A stretch of DNA of 64,000 nt. Source: Cercospora beticola. Taxonomy: Eukaryota; Ascomycota; Dothideomycetes; Mycosphaerellales; Mycosphaerellaceae. A model generated the notes under the pieces. The model was not told the origin of the DNA and did not search any database. It worked only from the letters and a program-made list of their open reading frames with translations. Location of the stretch: positions 1,426,001-1,490,000 of the forward strand of contig NC_088937.1 of the NCBI RefSeq assembly GCF_033473495.1, given 5' to 3'. Below, in pieces: positions 10,901 to 21,399 of this stretch (positions are counted from its first letter, which is position 1; the number at the start of each line of letters is the position of its first letter). A program made the position numbers and the translations under genes.

Positions 10901-11319
10901 GACAATCCGGCTTCGAGTGTATCACCAACATTGCTTGAACGCGTCAGAGGGCCAGAGCCGAAAACGTCCTGAGCACGTATGATGGGATTGTCTGGCGATC
11001 CACGATCCAGTCCAGCTGTGCGAGCACTCGATGCAGCATTCTTGCTCGGCCTCGCCAAGGATGATGCCTTTCTCTTAGAAGACATTCTGCTGGATGGCAC
11101 AAACTCGATTGCCTCTGGGTTGAAGGCTGGCGGGCTTCGACTACTCCCTGCTCGGATATCGTCGCTGGATCGAGAAAATCTGCTAAATACGCGGCGACGG
11201 CGCGCAAGTCTTCCCGGGGTTGAAGGTGGGGATGACGCAGTGTTGAGGCTGCTCTGTTCAGCAGCGACTTCATTCAGTGGTGATAATGGCCGTCCATTAG
11301 GCGCGTGCCTGTCCGTCAT
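7933..11319 (-). CDS. F-box protein with LRR-like segments and a Gln/Ala-rich insert (1128 aa)
   Basis: A single exon starts at ATG 11319. The first 270 residues are Ser/Pro/Arg-rich and probably disordered. An F-box follows at about residues 271-315 (LPVEIFNLITSSLSRDDLKS, then MRLVNREFEE), the element that recruits Skp1 in SCF ubiquitin ligases. Beyond it are leucine-rich-repeat-like stretches, for example VEHLTLHNCWITPVTLEGL and LQTIELKSCGYVKL, separated by long variable regions. Residues about 820-970 form a low-complexity insert rich in Gln, Ala, Asn and Pro. The family is a fungal F-box protein of unknown substrate, so I give no symbol. A substrate-adaptor role is inferred from the F-box alone. 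It converges on APC4. Confidence 0.85.
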   Translation of the reverse strand: MTDRHAPNGRPLSPLNEVAAEQSSLNTASSPPSTPGRLARRRRVFSRFSRSSDDIRAGSSRSPPAFNPEAIEFVPSSRMSSKRKASSLARPSKNAASSARTAGLDRGSPDNPIIRAQDVFGSGPLTRSSNVGDTLEAGLSALLDDEDDTELFDMDISDTAAGSAIPINNAGPAPRTRFTDAMMVVRAQLTETSTSAAELLQCYSAILFSTEASGLTGGMPDGVTKLRYLPLCPRSSVNRPEAITKDTELIVLPSHGERINNLTKTISRCQADWPREVLPVEIFNLITSSLSRDDLKSMRLVNREFEEKVSANLFASAVVPFNTELYDMIEEDSKAAHRMPRATPVAEAKGKAKAMDSNEQPSDRSLRGLHWQNAKHDAEGKVYKGHGLRVFRGFGPYFRRFGMSFEVAEDQLARPPMKKELDHVTAYYGSYEWPHQQYTRFAGLAGLERTADETLRMKAAFSNLGKVQDLGLSIDSGLGWLNGPDRSIHARVFQRPSPVFGPSRLTPDQQAQDAQTFWQALQDCHASIGFRGNQKEVSLDRRILSVAPPEIAGIQDSKFANTQAWSSIAAGKAVPAISSGTASSESRYGLLYTSISQADLTTSAAYDKSALVPAELRKEQKEWLMETDWAQRAFLECYMLAVMDNPANFGKVKVLTIAKVSSGLLPILSREAFWEALPSVTDVTIHVKPDWRTVERDNAGYAEVCQRHPSEAVTTFYRCILRDRLCLKSTIKKLNIGWTAGGEHAEGVFARNNHVLPAPITQLDHSTAVNNQLGLIFNFVEHLTLHNCWITPVTLEGLIKSHADKSLKTLTLDSVSLTAHPRFAAGGQAAMQNQVLQALAALPAAAGQAQQAMMPQWLQNIPGLPAGWQQLLQNNVQQAAQLAWAANPAAQPAPQLFNQQQAQQNNAHAQAIQQVNAAVAAFNAAAAPAVQPVPPPALGPFNVPPALPANAAAAQQNFAAQHNQADPSHWTQGHREGSWAEMLDKLSPGPIFSDFLPQPQSWEEPLPARALTNLQTIELKSCGYVKLINNTTIDQLAIEAGSDHHLSPWFRGRQAALLPAMMTTNDRYIGRIVQHMPEHELNALQYAWGLSQGWVDRAKAEEVEYDGLLPGGTGRFSGKIEKGSNATN
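8398..8860 (-). repeat. Gln/Ala/Asn-rich low-complexity coding insert
   Basis: This segment encodes a run of Gln, Ala, Asn and Pro within the F-box gene (about residues 820-970), using mixed CAG/CAA and GCN codons rather than a pure triplet repeat. It lies between two LRR-like blocks. Confidence 0.6.
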
Positions 11320-11858
11320 TTTTTTTGCTCTTGACAGGCAGCGAGTCGGCAGAAGTCAGCTGAGCGGGCTGTAATTGCGCTCTGTAGAGCCTGGTGAGTG
11401 CACAAAAGTTGTTGCTCAGTTGAGCGACCACAAAATGAGTGTCATGTGAGGTGAGCGAAAGCGATACATGTACGAAGCCCCGCTGACGACAATTTTGTTG
11501 GCCCCGAAGCGTTGTCTGTGAATGGTGGTTTGTGATGACGGTTTCGCAGTCACTGTTGCCGACAGGCATCTTCTTGAAATCGCAGCAATGCACGAGCGCA
11601 AGCAAGATCGACACGGGGCTGACGGGCTGACGGGCCGCGCCGTGTGAGCCGCAGCGGGTCACCAATCACATTAACCACCGGCACAGAGCAGGAACGAACG
11701 TCGAGACTGTTCTAGTCATACAGGAGAACAGCTTTATTCACCGCAATGCGATGCGAATGCTTGACTACAGGAAGTGAATGCATATAGTACAGCAAGGATT
11801 CCGTGGCCAGCATTGATGCTTTCCATTAGTGTACAATCCCTTAAATTTATTGCTTGCA
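11320..11858. other. Intergenic region between two tandem minus-strand genes
   Basis: It holds the promoter of the F-box gene and the 3' region of the DUF4045-gelsolin gene. A short tandem GGGCTGAC-type duplication lies near 11613-11635. No gene was recognised. Confidence 0.35.
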
Positions 11859-14800
11859 TCACTCGTGAAGCGCATCAGGAACCTGCAGCTCCTTGCGGCG
11901 CACTTCGGCGAGGACGTCTTCCAATGCTAACATGGTCACATCAGTGCCAGAGTTCGCCATATTGCCCGCCATCAATCCGGCTGTGCCCCACAGACCATTT
12001 CCATCATCCCAATGCCTGAACATCATTTTCACATCCTTCGGAACTCCGTTGAATAGCACCAAGCACTTGGGTATTTGCGGTCGGTCTTCCACTGATGCCG
12101 ACATTATTGCATAGTCGGCCGCCAAAAGTAGGGTCTGACCCAGAACAGCATTGCGCGTATGCTCAGGGTGGGAAGCAAACAGCGGCCCAAGGAGAATGTA
12201 CAGTTCGCCATAGGCATCGAGCAGGTATACGCCTTCGGCTTCCAGCTGAGACTGCAAGACCGGGACAATCTCCTTCGTCTCCACCTTGACCTCCATGGCA
12301 CCGGGAGATGGAGTGGATCTGGCTGGTGAACGGTTGTTCCAGCTCGGTCGACGGTTCCACAGCGAGCTTATAAGACCCGTGCGCTGCGGCGCTTGCTGTA
12401 CTCGGAACAGCCGAGTGGCAAACTTAGCAGGTGCGACAGCTTTCTGAACCCACAATTCGGTCGGCTTCGCAATGCTGGCTGTTGTGGTGTTGGTGCCAAA
12501 AATCTCCAAGAACGACGCGGGTTCATTCCCCCCGTCGACTTCGATAATCTCGCCTGTCTCGCTCAAGTCCATCGCAGCAAGTCTTGCGGCGCTGATTTCT
12601 TCCATAGAGCCTGCCGAGCCCTTCCATAAGTACAACTTCGTCTCCTGCAGGGTCAAAGGGTACGATATGAGATACACGAAGCCTGGGCATAAGGATCCCA
12701 CGGCAAAGTCCACCTCGTCGAAGACAATATGTCCCAAATGCTTGCGGCAGCATACTATGAACTGTCGTGGGGCACTCTCTGCTGCCCCTTGTCTGGTGAT
12801 CAGTATGCCTCCAAGACTCTGCAGGAAAGCTGACGTCTCGTGTCCTTGCCTCACGACTTGGATAGGGGCTGAGCCCTGCTCTCTCGCCATGCGCTTAGCA
12901 TGTGCTTGCGCTGCCTCTTGAGTTGACTCGAATGCTGTGTCGCCGCACCAGACGTAGATTTGGCACCCTTTAGTGCCGTGCTCGTCAACGAAGGTATGAG
13001 TGCAAATAAAGACCGATTCATCGTAGAGTGTGTACTCTTCTTGTGATGACAAGGATCTCACAGATCCATCCGCAAACACGGCAAGTACGTTCCTACGAAG
13101 AGTCTTGATGCTCTTCACCTCTGTGCGGTGTGTCTTGCTTTGAATGAGGGATTGAGTATCGATGGCCAGTGCGTCGAAGTATCTTGGCACTGTATTGAAG
13201 GTTGAAGCCAGTAACCCTCGGGCGGACTGATCGGCGGACGAGACTCCTTGGCGGCTGTCAGTTCCAGTACACAACGTGAAAAACAACTAGGATGTGACTG
13301 CAGTGCTACGGTTAGAATTGGATTCAAGGAAGTTGTGTTCTATACTGATTCGCGACTTGGGGCAGATAACTGACCTTTGTTTGGAGACGCTTCTGCGAGC
13401 TGCCCACTGACCACCCTAGACGGTTTAGCCGGTTTTGATGGAGGGCCACTCCTGCTGGTTGCCACACTGGAGGCAGGGGAAGAGCTCCCAGCTAGCAATT
13501 CTGCCGATCGCATTGCAGCCTCTTCGTCTTTGGCTGGAATCTGTGCAGGAGGGTCCTTCTTGACAGGACTTGAACGCCTTCCCCAAAGTGAGGCTGCAGT
13601 CTTGACCGAAGGCAAGCCGTCACCATTCTCCTTATTTTCTTCGGCACTCGCGGTTGATGCAGCCGTTCGAGACGATCGTGAAGCGATAAAGCCTCTGAAT
13701 TCAGGCACGTCTGTTGCTGGCGCGGGACTCACTGCCGCATTCGGGGTCGGTGCAGATCCGGGCGTCTGTCGAGCAGCACTCTGCAAAGGTGTGGAAGGTG
13801 TAGAAGGTGTGTCCATGGAGGTCTTCATCGAGAAGCGGGTTGAGCTTGGCGCATTTCTCTGCGACTGTGCCGTAGCAAAGGAGTCACTGGTGGCTTTGTT
13901 CTGATCCAGGTCAATAGTCGACGGCCGCGACGTCCTCGCAAGCGATGCTGTCATTACAGATGCGACCGAACCTGGTGGAGGGCTGACCTTCTTCTTCGCA
14001 ATTTGCGGGAATTCGGAGGGCTCTGCTGAAGCCTGATTGAAAGCACCCGTAAGGCCCAGTGAAGGGCTTGGGCTACTCTTTGTCTCGGTTGGGGCAACAT
14101 TCGGCTCTGCCATGGACGGCTCCTCAGGCGAGGGCGCGCTCGGCTGCGTTGCAGCTTTCCTCCTCTTCGGACCCTTCGCACGATCTTTACGTACGTCTTG
14201 CAAGGGCGCACCGGCGGTCGGCGCCGTTGACGAAGCAGCATTTCGAGAAGACGATGCGCCTTCATGAGCAGGCGATGCATCGCGAGACTGCGGCTGTGAG
14301 GGTGGACCCCGAGCCAGCATAGCAGCTAGCGCTGGATTGAAGCGTGATGCAAGTTTCGAATTTTCTTGGGTCTGCCTGGGCTCAGGCAAAACAGGCGTAT
14401 TACTGCGTCCGCTCGATAGTTCTGGTTCCGCTGGATCCTTGGTAAGAGTCTCCTGATTGGAACTTGCATCCTCCTCTGGCTTCTTCTCGGTGACATCCCT
14501 TGCTTTCGTAGACTTCAGACTCTTCACACGAGAGAGCGCTTCTGGCGTCGCTTCGCGTGTTTTCCAGGTGTCGGCTGCAGATGCAGCTGATCGCCCACTA
14601 TCTGATCGACCTAAGAGCTCGCGTTTTGCTAAGGCCTCGGGCTTCACGGGAGCGGCAGGTGGGCTTGTTGCAGTGAGTTTCCGTGCGTGCAATGCGCCAG
14701 GTAAGTCTCTTCCCTCTTCTTTAGCCTTTTTGAACTCATCTTTCTTTGCAAGCAGATCCTCCTTTAGCTCGTCTCGGCGGGCAGTCTTGACAGGGCCACC

Positions 14801-17424
14801 TGTTTGCGCCAGACCAGATTTGCCACGGAGTATGTTGTCCTTAAGCACATCTGGAGCGACAAATTTCTCTTGCTGCGTTTTGCGAAGGGCCCCAAATTTG
14901 GCCAGAAATTCTGGCTGCTGGTCAGTCTTTGGTTCTGGTGGTGGCCTTGATTTTAGCTGAGCCCTCAATTCAGAGGGACGCGTGCTTTGACCAGGTTTGC
15001 CTGGCGACATTGCAGGGTTGTTCGCTCTCGAAGGGCTCTGCGGAGTTTTACCCAGTAGTCCCACCTTCGGTGTCGACGGTTGGCTAGATACAGACAGGGC
15101 TGGCGAAACAGCAGGTGCGGTCTGAATGGCTGTGTCTGGCTCCTCTTTTGGCACAGGTAGCGCCGTTTCCTCTGATGACGCCACTGACTCAGGCATTCGG
15201 GGTTCGTGCTCCGACTCGTCCTGCGGCGGGGCGGTGAAGCTTATAGGTTTGCCCAGTCTCGCACTGGCCTCCGTCTTCGCCGGCGACTGTGTCGTTGTGG
15301 CGGAGGGCTCTGATCGCAGGCCGGGCTTCGAGCCTTCCAAGCTGTTCGTGGATGTTGCTGAAACAGGAAATTTAGATTTATCCCGCGATCCTGCCCTCTT
15401 GAGCATGCCCTGGCCGAATGGAGACTCTTTGAAAGGAGACGTTGGTCTCGATCGTTCGCCTCCAGCACTTTGGGGCGTACCCAGATCAACGCTGCCGCGC
15501 TGCGCTCGACGAGTTGCGAGATCCGCCATCCAGCTCGGTTGTGTATTTTTCGCAGGCGCAAGCTTGGGGGACTCGGGCTTTGTCAATGAGCTTTCCAGCC
15601 AGCTCGATTTCAGTGGACTGAAGCGTTTGGAGGGGCTGCCAGGCGACGCAGGCACTTCATCATTGGTGCTGTAATTAGAAGCGACAGACTTGCTGCGGCT
15701 ATGCCTCTTACTTGGGGATGGTAATGCTGGCTTCACGAAGCCGTCTCCGTCCTGCTCGGTTACCAGTTTGGTCAGGTTGCTGCTTGAGCTGGTCGGCCGA
15801 GCTGTGTCGTTTGAGACGTCCGTGGCCGCGGAGGTGGGATCCAGCTTGGGCATGCTATGTGAACCCTGGAGCCCGCCCAATCCACTACGGTTGCTCACTA
15901 TCGAGTTCGATCTGCTGAGTCTGCCATTGGGTTGTGCGCTCCATCTTTTGTTCTGGCTATCCGATCGTTTCATCATGGCACTTTGCACAAATCCGCCCAT
16001 GCCTTTTGTTGGTGACGCAGGACGATCCAGTCCCGCAATGCGGGCTTGTGAGCTCGACATTGTCAGTGAACGAGCGACCCCAGTAGATTCCGTGCTGGCG
16101 ACTGAAGCTTCAGGGGCAGCATTGTAGCTCGGAGACACTTTTCGTTGTCCCTCATCTTCCGCGATCAGTGCCTTAAGGTCTGGCTTGCTATTTCTATCGC
16201 TCACGGTCGACGTAGCCGAGAACCTGCTCCCTGCTGATAGAATGCTGCCGCGAGCAGAAGCATCGCGAGACGTGCGATCTGACCTGAAGCTTGTCGAGCT
16301 TGGTGGGCTGGCCTGGCTTTCTGTCTCGCCAGGAGGTTGTTGAAAGAGCCCAGGCAACCCTCTCCGTTCACTGACAGGCGCCACTGGGCTGCTGTCTGCT
16401 CCATCTTCCACTTGACTTCTCCTGAATGCTGCGGAGCCGACTCCTCGATCCGGAGTCTGCTTGAACCAGGATGGGTCCCTGGCACCAAGCGATGCTGCGA
16501 TCTGCTCTCTGCTGGGCTCCGGCCTATTTGAGGAGTCGATGCTGGACTGCGCAGCGTGCGACTCCACAATTCCCGATGACGGTCGATCACTGATCTGTGA
16601 TTGTGGTCGGCTGCCGCCAATACGTGACTGGGGTCGTCTGTTCCAAGTCAATGTACCTGAACGCGCCAGGCCCGCCGCACTACGCTGAGTTGGCTCTGAA
16701 GTGGCTTTATCTGAGGGCACTGGATCGGTTACCGCTGTCGCGGCGGACGTTGTCTGCGCACTGGACTCCGCTGGCTTCTCGGATGTTGATGAGCGGAGGC
16801 TTGATCTGCTCGACACTGATGCACTGCTTCTCCTTATGCTTCCAAAGCCTTTGAATTCGGGAACATCGGCGTCCAACTTCGGACTGGCCTCTTTCGGGGC
16901 CTCCATGGCCTTCGAGTCCCGGGTCGGCGTCGTGGTCATCGGAGAAGAGGCGAGAATGGCATTGGACGTGGGGTGGCTGAGAGGACGACTCAAAGGCGAG
17001 GGGACGGCGTGCGGCTTGTCTGGCGAGATGGATCGCGTCGCGAGAGCGCGCTCTGAAGAAGGCGTGTATTAGCGATGGGTCAGCCCTTGCGCGGAGCGGC
17101 GAAAAGCTGTTGTTGACATTGAGCGGGCCTTGGTGCCACCAAGCAACGCAAACAGCCCACACAGCGGAGCGGAGCGCTTTACGGGTGCATTTCATGTGCG
17201 CGGGGAGGATGGAGAGTGAAAGGGCTATGTAGATACACACCTGCTCGCCGCGCTGCCCGCTCTTGACGCTCCTTTTGCACCTTCTCCTCCAGCTGTCTGT
17301 AGCGCTCAGCGTCCTCGCGCTCGCGCTTCTCCGTCAACTCGCGGACTGACTTCAGGAACGCGGCCGGATCGAGGTCGTTGTCTTGCGCAGCCGACGCAGC
17401 GGGCGCGGCGTCGTCGACAGCCAT
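11859..17424 (-). CDS. DUF4045-gelsolin-repeat protein (three exons, about 1772 aa)
   Basis: I read one gene as complement(join(11859..13286, 13346..17052, 17241..17424)). Exon 1 starts at ATG 17424 and encodes an N-terminal charged helix (FLKSVRELTEKREREDAERY), as in fungal DUF4045 proteins. The 188-nt intron joins RRA to ERALATRS in frame. The large middle exon is Ser/Pro/Lys-rich and disordered, with repeated VPEF(K/R)GF motifs at both ends. The last exon encodes gelsolin-like repeats: the IKTLRRNVLAVF start, QIYVWCGDTA, QGHETSAFLQSLGGILITRQ, TKLYLWKGSAGSMEE and AYGELYILLG. Gelsolin repeats bind actin or phosphoinositides, and an actin role is inferred. The third exon has no ATG of its own, which supports a single gene. 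The exon 2-3 junction is uncertain. Donor GTATAG (13345) with acceptor CCTAG (13287) keeps the frame, but the stronger donor GTCAGT (13374) does not. Confidence 0.75.
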
Positions 17425-18560
17425 CTCCAACGCCTATAGCAGCAGCATGCGTCGCCCTTCCTTGCTCGACAACACGCGCAGGGATCTCGTCTTCGGCTCC
17501 GGTGGCCTTTCGCTTTCCCCCGCCAACCGCAGCAGACCAAGGGCGTGTCAAACAAGGAAAGGCACTGGTGGCAGAGAGGCTCGAACACGCTCTGGGCGTC
17601 AAACTGTCGCGCTGGCGTCGTGGACGAGAGACAAGAGATGCATGCCCTGGATAGAGAAAGAGCGATGATCGTGGGCAGGTGAACCCTACTGCATTCTGCG
17701 GTGATGGCTATCGATCTGTCTACCACCACAAGCGCTGCCGCGCTCCGCAATCCTGGCGGCAGATCCCACCATCTTTGCGCGGAATGTGTGGACTGTCAAC
17801 GTTGCCATCCGCCGTGTATTTGCTGCGGAGCCGCGACCTCTTGTTGATCACAATGCCCCGACCAGATTTTGGACTTTTGCAGGACCAAAGTGTAGAGCTC
17901 CCCTGTATCCCCTTTGCATGCACGCAGGAGCAGGGCTTCCATGCGCGTATGGCGTGCAGCAGCACGCCTCCCAAACATTGTTTACGTGGAAACCCCGCTA
18001 TGCCCAAGATGGTCAGGTACCGCTTCAGAGTTCTGGCCAATGACTCGACGATGACAACTGACAGCCTGTATCCTACGATCTCCGGCCATCAACCTGTTTT
18101 ACAAAGCACGACAGCAGAGGTGTAGACGGCTCTTGGACTCGTTGCTACGGTCGCCACGTCATCGTTCAATGTACACATGAACATCGAAGCTCTCTCCTCG
18201 TGCATCCTCAACCCTCAACCACCATTGCTATTCTTAGCCACGCTGTGCCAGATTTCATGCGCCAACAACCACGACTTGGCCGAGTCAAGCGAACTGGAAA
18301 CTTGAGCAGTGTCAACAGTACGTGGGCTGCATCAGACTCATGCTGTCGAAAAGCACGTCAAGAAGCGAGCGAAGTGAAGGTGTGAGGTAGAATCCGGGGC
18401 AATGCCCACAATGTTCATATCTATCAACGCTTCGCACACAGCGTCCCCCATGTAGATGTTGCAGTGCCAAGTTGTGGAAAATTGTGGTGACAAGCGCAGT
18501 CTCTAGATCACTACCCAACACAGCATATTGTGACCGAGAGATGAGACGCGAGTGCCAGCG
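17425..18560. other. Intergenic region, no gene recognised
   Basis: 1136 bp separate two minus-strand genes. The open frames inside are short and use non-ATG starts or have no recognisable product. The part next to 17424 is GC-rich and probably contains the promoter and 5' UTR of the DUF4045-gelsolin gene. Confidence 0.4.
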
Positions 18561-20666
18561 TTAGTAATGCGAAGCAGTTGGCAATAAAGATGCTTCCAAA
18601 CCATCGATGCTCAAATCACCAAACGAACCACCCAGCACACCGAGGCCATCAAGTCCGTCGTTCAAAAGACCAGCATTAGCCAAGTTACCACTTGGTATTG
18701 TTGGCGGAAGGAGACCAGCTAACCCGCCGCTTGCTGCGAGTCCTAGAGGAGACCCAGACTGCATTATCCCACCAGACGTGAGCAAATGCCTGTCCATATG
18801 CTCTTGCCCCAAGATGGTCCTTCGTATGCCGCCATTCCCTCCAGCTCGAAGCATAGCATTCGCCAGCTCAGCATCTTCTCTGAAAGCGCGACTCTGTTCC
18901 AGCAACTCGCGAAATTGCTGCGGATATCGCGTCTTGATCTTGCGCATATTCGAGATGGAATAGCTGCCAGAAAGTACACCTCGGGCATGAGCCAACGGGT
19001 GCACGGAGGGCGTATCTATCAGAGACCCAATGTGTGAGCGGCCAGGACATCGGTACAAAAACCGTCTTGCCCATCTATGCAATTCTGAATGCAGCGGATT
19101 CTTCGAAGGTGGCTCGATGTTGTATATTGCTTTCAGCAGAGCAATCGGATCCTCACTTGTAACTGGGATCCTGTATAGCTGCTGGATAGCACGAGTCATC
19201 AACTCTTCGAATTTCATGCTCTCACCAGCTTTGAAAACTTTCACGTGCGTAATCGCACTTTCATCCTTGTTGATCAGTGCCATTTGTTGCAGCCGAGGAT
19301 CTTGGGGCATAATCAGCACTGGAGGACCGTGGCCCTGCGTGATAGGATATTGTGCTGCCTGATCCAGTGGGGTGGCGAGGTACCCATCTTTGTTGATGAA
19401 GTCGTAGATACACCTAAAGGTTTTGATATCGCAGCTCGGTATTGCGAGTTCGAATTTCAGGAATGTTGTGAGCGGTTCTTTCAAGCTTTTGAACTTCAGA
19501 GCCTTTTCTCTCTTCGCCATGATTCGTTTTGGTTCGGCAGTAGTGCCATCGTCGTAAAGCAGCTCTATGTATGTTGCAGAAGGCGGCGCATGGATCCTGA
19601 GAAACTCTTCAAACGTTTCCCCATCTGTAAAGTCCCAGATTTTGTCGCCTTTTGCCGCCATTTCCGCCTCAAGAGCTTTGGAGTATTCAGTGACTTGCCA
19701 ATTTTTGATTTGATGCCTACTGACGTGGCGGTTGTCGTGATTGCAATGCGTCCGCCCATCATGCAGCATTGCGGCGTGTCCATGCCCTCGAGGGTCCACA
19801 GCAAGGAGCATGCCGTCCAGTGGGTATAGCGGAGGCGGCGGAGGCACAAAGAGCGTGTTGTTCTGCACCATGCGTCTTTTCGAGGCGTGAAAAATGAGGT
19901 CCAATGTTCCATCTACACAATTAACCGTTATGTCTCTGATGGTCATCAGGATAACACCAAAATGTAGTCCGTCCATCATCCTGTCATCTGGTGTATCGTC
20001 TTTGGGTTGTGCACCACAGCACACGAGCAGGAATGCATGAATCATTTGATGTATCATGGCGCATAACAAGTCGTCAATGTCTGCTGTATCATCCTCAAAA
20101 GGCGTGCGGTTGAGATCGATGCATACTCGTGCTATCTCAGGTATGACTTTGGGCGCAGAGGTGACTCCAGGCAAATTACTCGGCATTGATCTCCAGCGAA
20201 GATACACTGCGCCTTGTAGCTTTCCAGCGAAGAGCTTGTCATCGAGTAGGTCGAAGAACATGTATGCGAAATCCGGGCCCATGTAGTCATCGTCCAATTC
20301 TCGTAGCGTGTCGATAGCATCTGTCACTTCTGTCGCGCTGCTGAACAGATATCGATAGAGCCACGCCGTAGCATATTCCAGCGTCCAACCCAAATCGCCA
20401 GGTGCTGCGATGCTTCTGTCTGTTAGGCAAGAAATGCCTTTGCTTCCCCTCAAGAATCTTCCTCCCCAAATTGCAGAAGGATAATGGCTCGCGATTTGTA
20501 CATTTTGAAACAGCCCACCACCGGGCACTGGGCCAGAGAAGCACCTAGATGGTATTCTGCGCCGGACGACTCCTCCAAAGCCTCCGTAATGTATGTCTGG
20601 CTGATTGTGCGGCCGGGGGAATGCCACTATGTTGCTGGAGCCTGGGTACCAGTTCGACACGGCCAT
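18561..20666 (-). CDS. SprT-like domain protein with degenerate metal motif
   Basis: The frame is open from 20717, but its first codon is GTG. The first ATG is at 20666, giving 701 aa. Residues about 130-245 resemble the SprT-like fold (YMFFDLLDDKLFAGKLQGAV, then RVCIDLNRTPFED). The zinc-protease helix, normally HExxH, reads IHQMIHAFLLVCCG (about residues 205-218), so the catalytic Glu is replaced by Gln while both His remain. A further His lies in the GLHFG segment. I recall related fungal proteins with HQMxHA-type helices, so this may be a family trait of non-proteolytic or altered members. The rest of the protein is unassigned, with a Gly/Leu/Ser-rich C-terminus. SprT/Spartan proteins act on DNA-protein crosslinks, but that role cannot be assumed here. 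Confidence 0.75.
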   Translation of the reverse strand: MAVSNWYPGSSNIVAFPRPHNQPDIHYGGFGGVVRRRIPSRCFSGPVPGGGLFQNVQIASHYPSAIWGGRFLRGSKGISCLTDRSIAAPGDLGWTLEYATAWLYRYLFSSATEVTDAIDTLRELDDDYMGPDFAYMFFDLLDDKLFAGKLQGAVYLRWRSMPSNLPGVTSAPKVIPEIARVCIDLNRTPFEDDTADIDDLLCAMIHQMIHAFLLVCCGAQPKDDTPDDRMMDGLHFGVILMTIRDITVNCVDGTLDLIFHASKRRMVQNNTLFVPPPPPLYPLDGMLLAVDPRGHGHAAMLHDGRTHCNHDNRHVSRHQIKNWQVTEYSKALEAEMAAKGDKIWDFTDGETFEEFLRIHAPPSATYIELLYDDGTTAEPKRIMAKREKALKFKSLKEPLTTFLKFELAIPSCDIKTFRCIYDFINKDGYLATPLDQAAQYPITQGHGPPVLIMPQDPRLQQMALINKDESAITHVKVFKAGESMKFEELMTRAIQQLYRIPVTSEDPIALLKAIYNIEPPSKNPLHSELHRWARRFLYRCPGRSHIGSLIDTPSVHPLAHARGVLSGSYSISNMRKIKTRYPQQFRELLEQSRAFREDAELANAMLRAGGNGGIRRTILGQEHMDRHLLTSGGIMQSGSPLGLAASGGLAGLLPPTIPSGNLANAGLLNDGLDGLGVLGGSFGDLSIDGLEASLLPTASHY

Positions 20667-21399
20667 AGAGACGGTGCAAAGTTGGTGTGACGCCTGCAGA
20701 AACGGAACCAAAGGCACGCATTGTGGAGGTCAAAAAGCCAGGGCAATTTTTGTGGTGCTCTTAAAAGACAGCCGTTCGTCCCTCACCGATATCTCGCCCG
20801 AGTCCGACATGATGGCCATGGAGTGTGGTATACGCACGTTTGACTAACACCGCATGAAGACAACCAGCGGGTTCCACGTCATGCGCAGTTTGCGATCACA
20901 GCAGCGTGGCTATCGCCCGTCACGATTTCTCAGGTGTCGCTAGTGCACAGAGCCGCCGGTTGTGTAAGATCTGATGCGAAAGTCGACGCGCGTGTCCGTT
21001 GTCCTATCATCGCTCCGGCTCGATGCAGCAAACATTTCGGCATCCCTGTGCGTTGCTACGTCGCATATTGCCAAGCCAGTACCTTCGTGGCCCATTAAGT
21101 TAGTCCGTCACAGCGGAAGCGGCTGTGTACTTGGCCAGTCGAACGGAATCGTTATCCAATGGGTTTGTTTTCGCAGTCACCGCTGTAAACTTACGTGAAT
21201 AGTGTCGCCTGCTCGCAGTGTCAACAAATTCGTTTAACTATGTACGCTCTCACCTGGAAGCACTAATGAGCATGCCATAATTACAAGTCGTTCATCCGTG
21301 CAACACATCATCGTTCAAATTCTGTCTGGCACAACACCACGTGATCGTGGAAACCCAAATTTTGCAGTCCACTCATCCACGGCGGGGCAATATACCAAC
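20667..21399. other. Intergenic region, no gene recognised
   Basis: 733 bp lie between the SprT-like gene start and the 3' end of the Mpv17/PMP22 gene. Only short open frames are present. I see no RNA gene or repeat. Confidence 0.4.

Noticed and set aside
13115..13327. An alternative frame of the gelsolin exon reached from the strong GTCAGT donor
   Set aside because: It gives a short, unrelated tail and loses all gelsolin repeats, so I treat it as non-productive.
11859..17424. Two separate genes for the DUF4045 region and the gelsolin region
   Set aside because: The gelsolin frame has no suitable ATG at its start, a frame-keeping intron joins the two, and this fusion is known in other Pezizomycotina.
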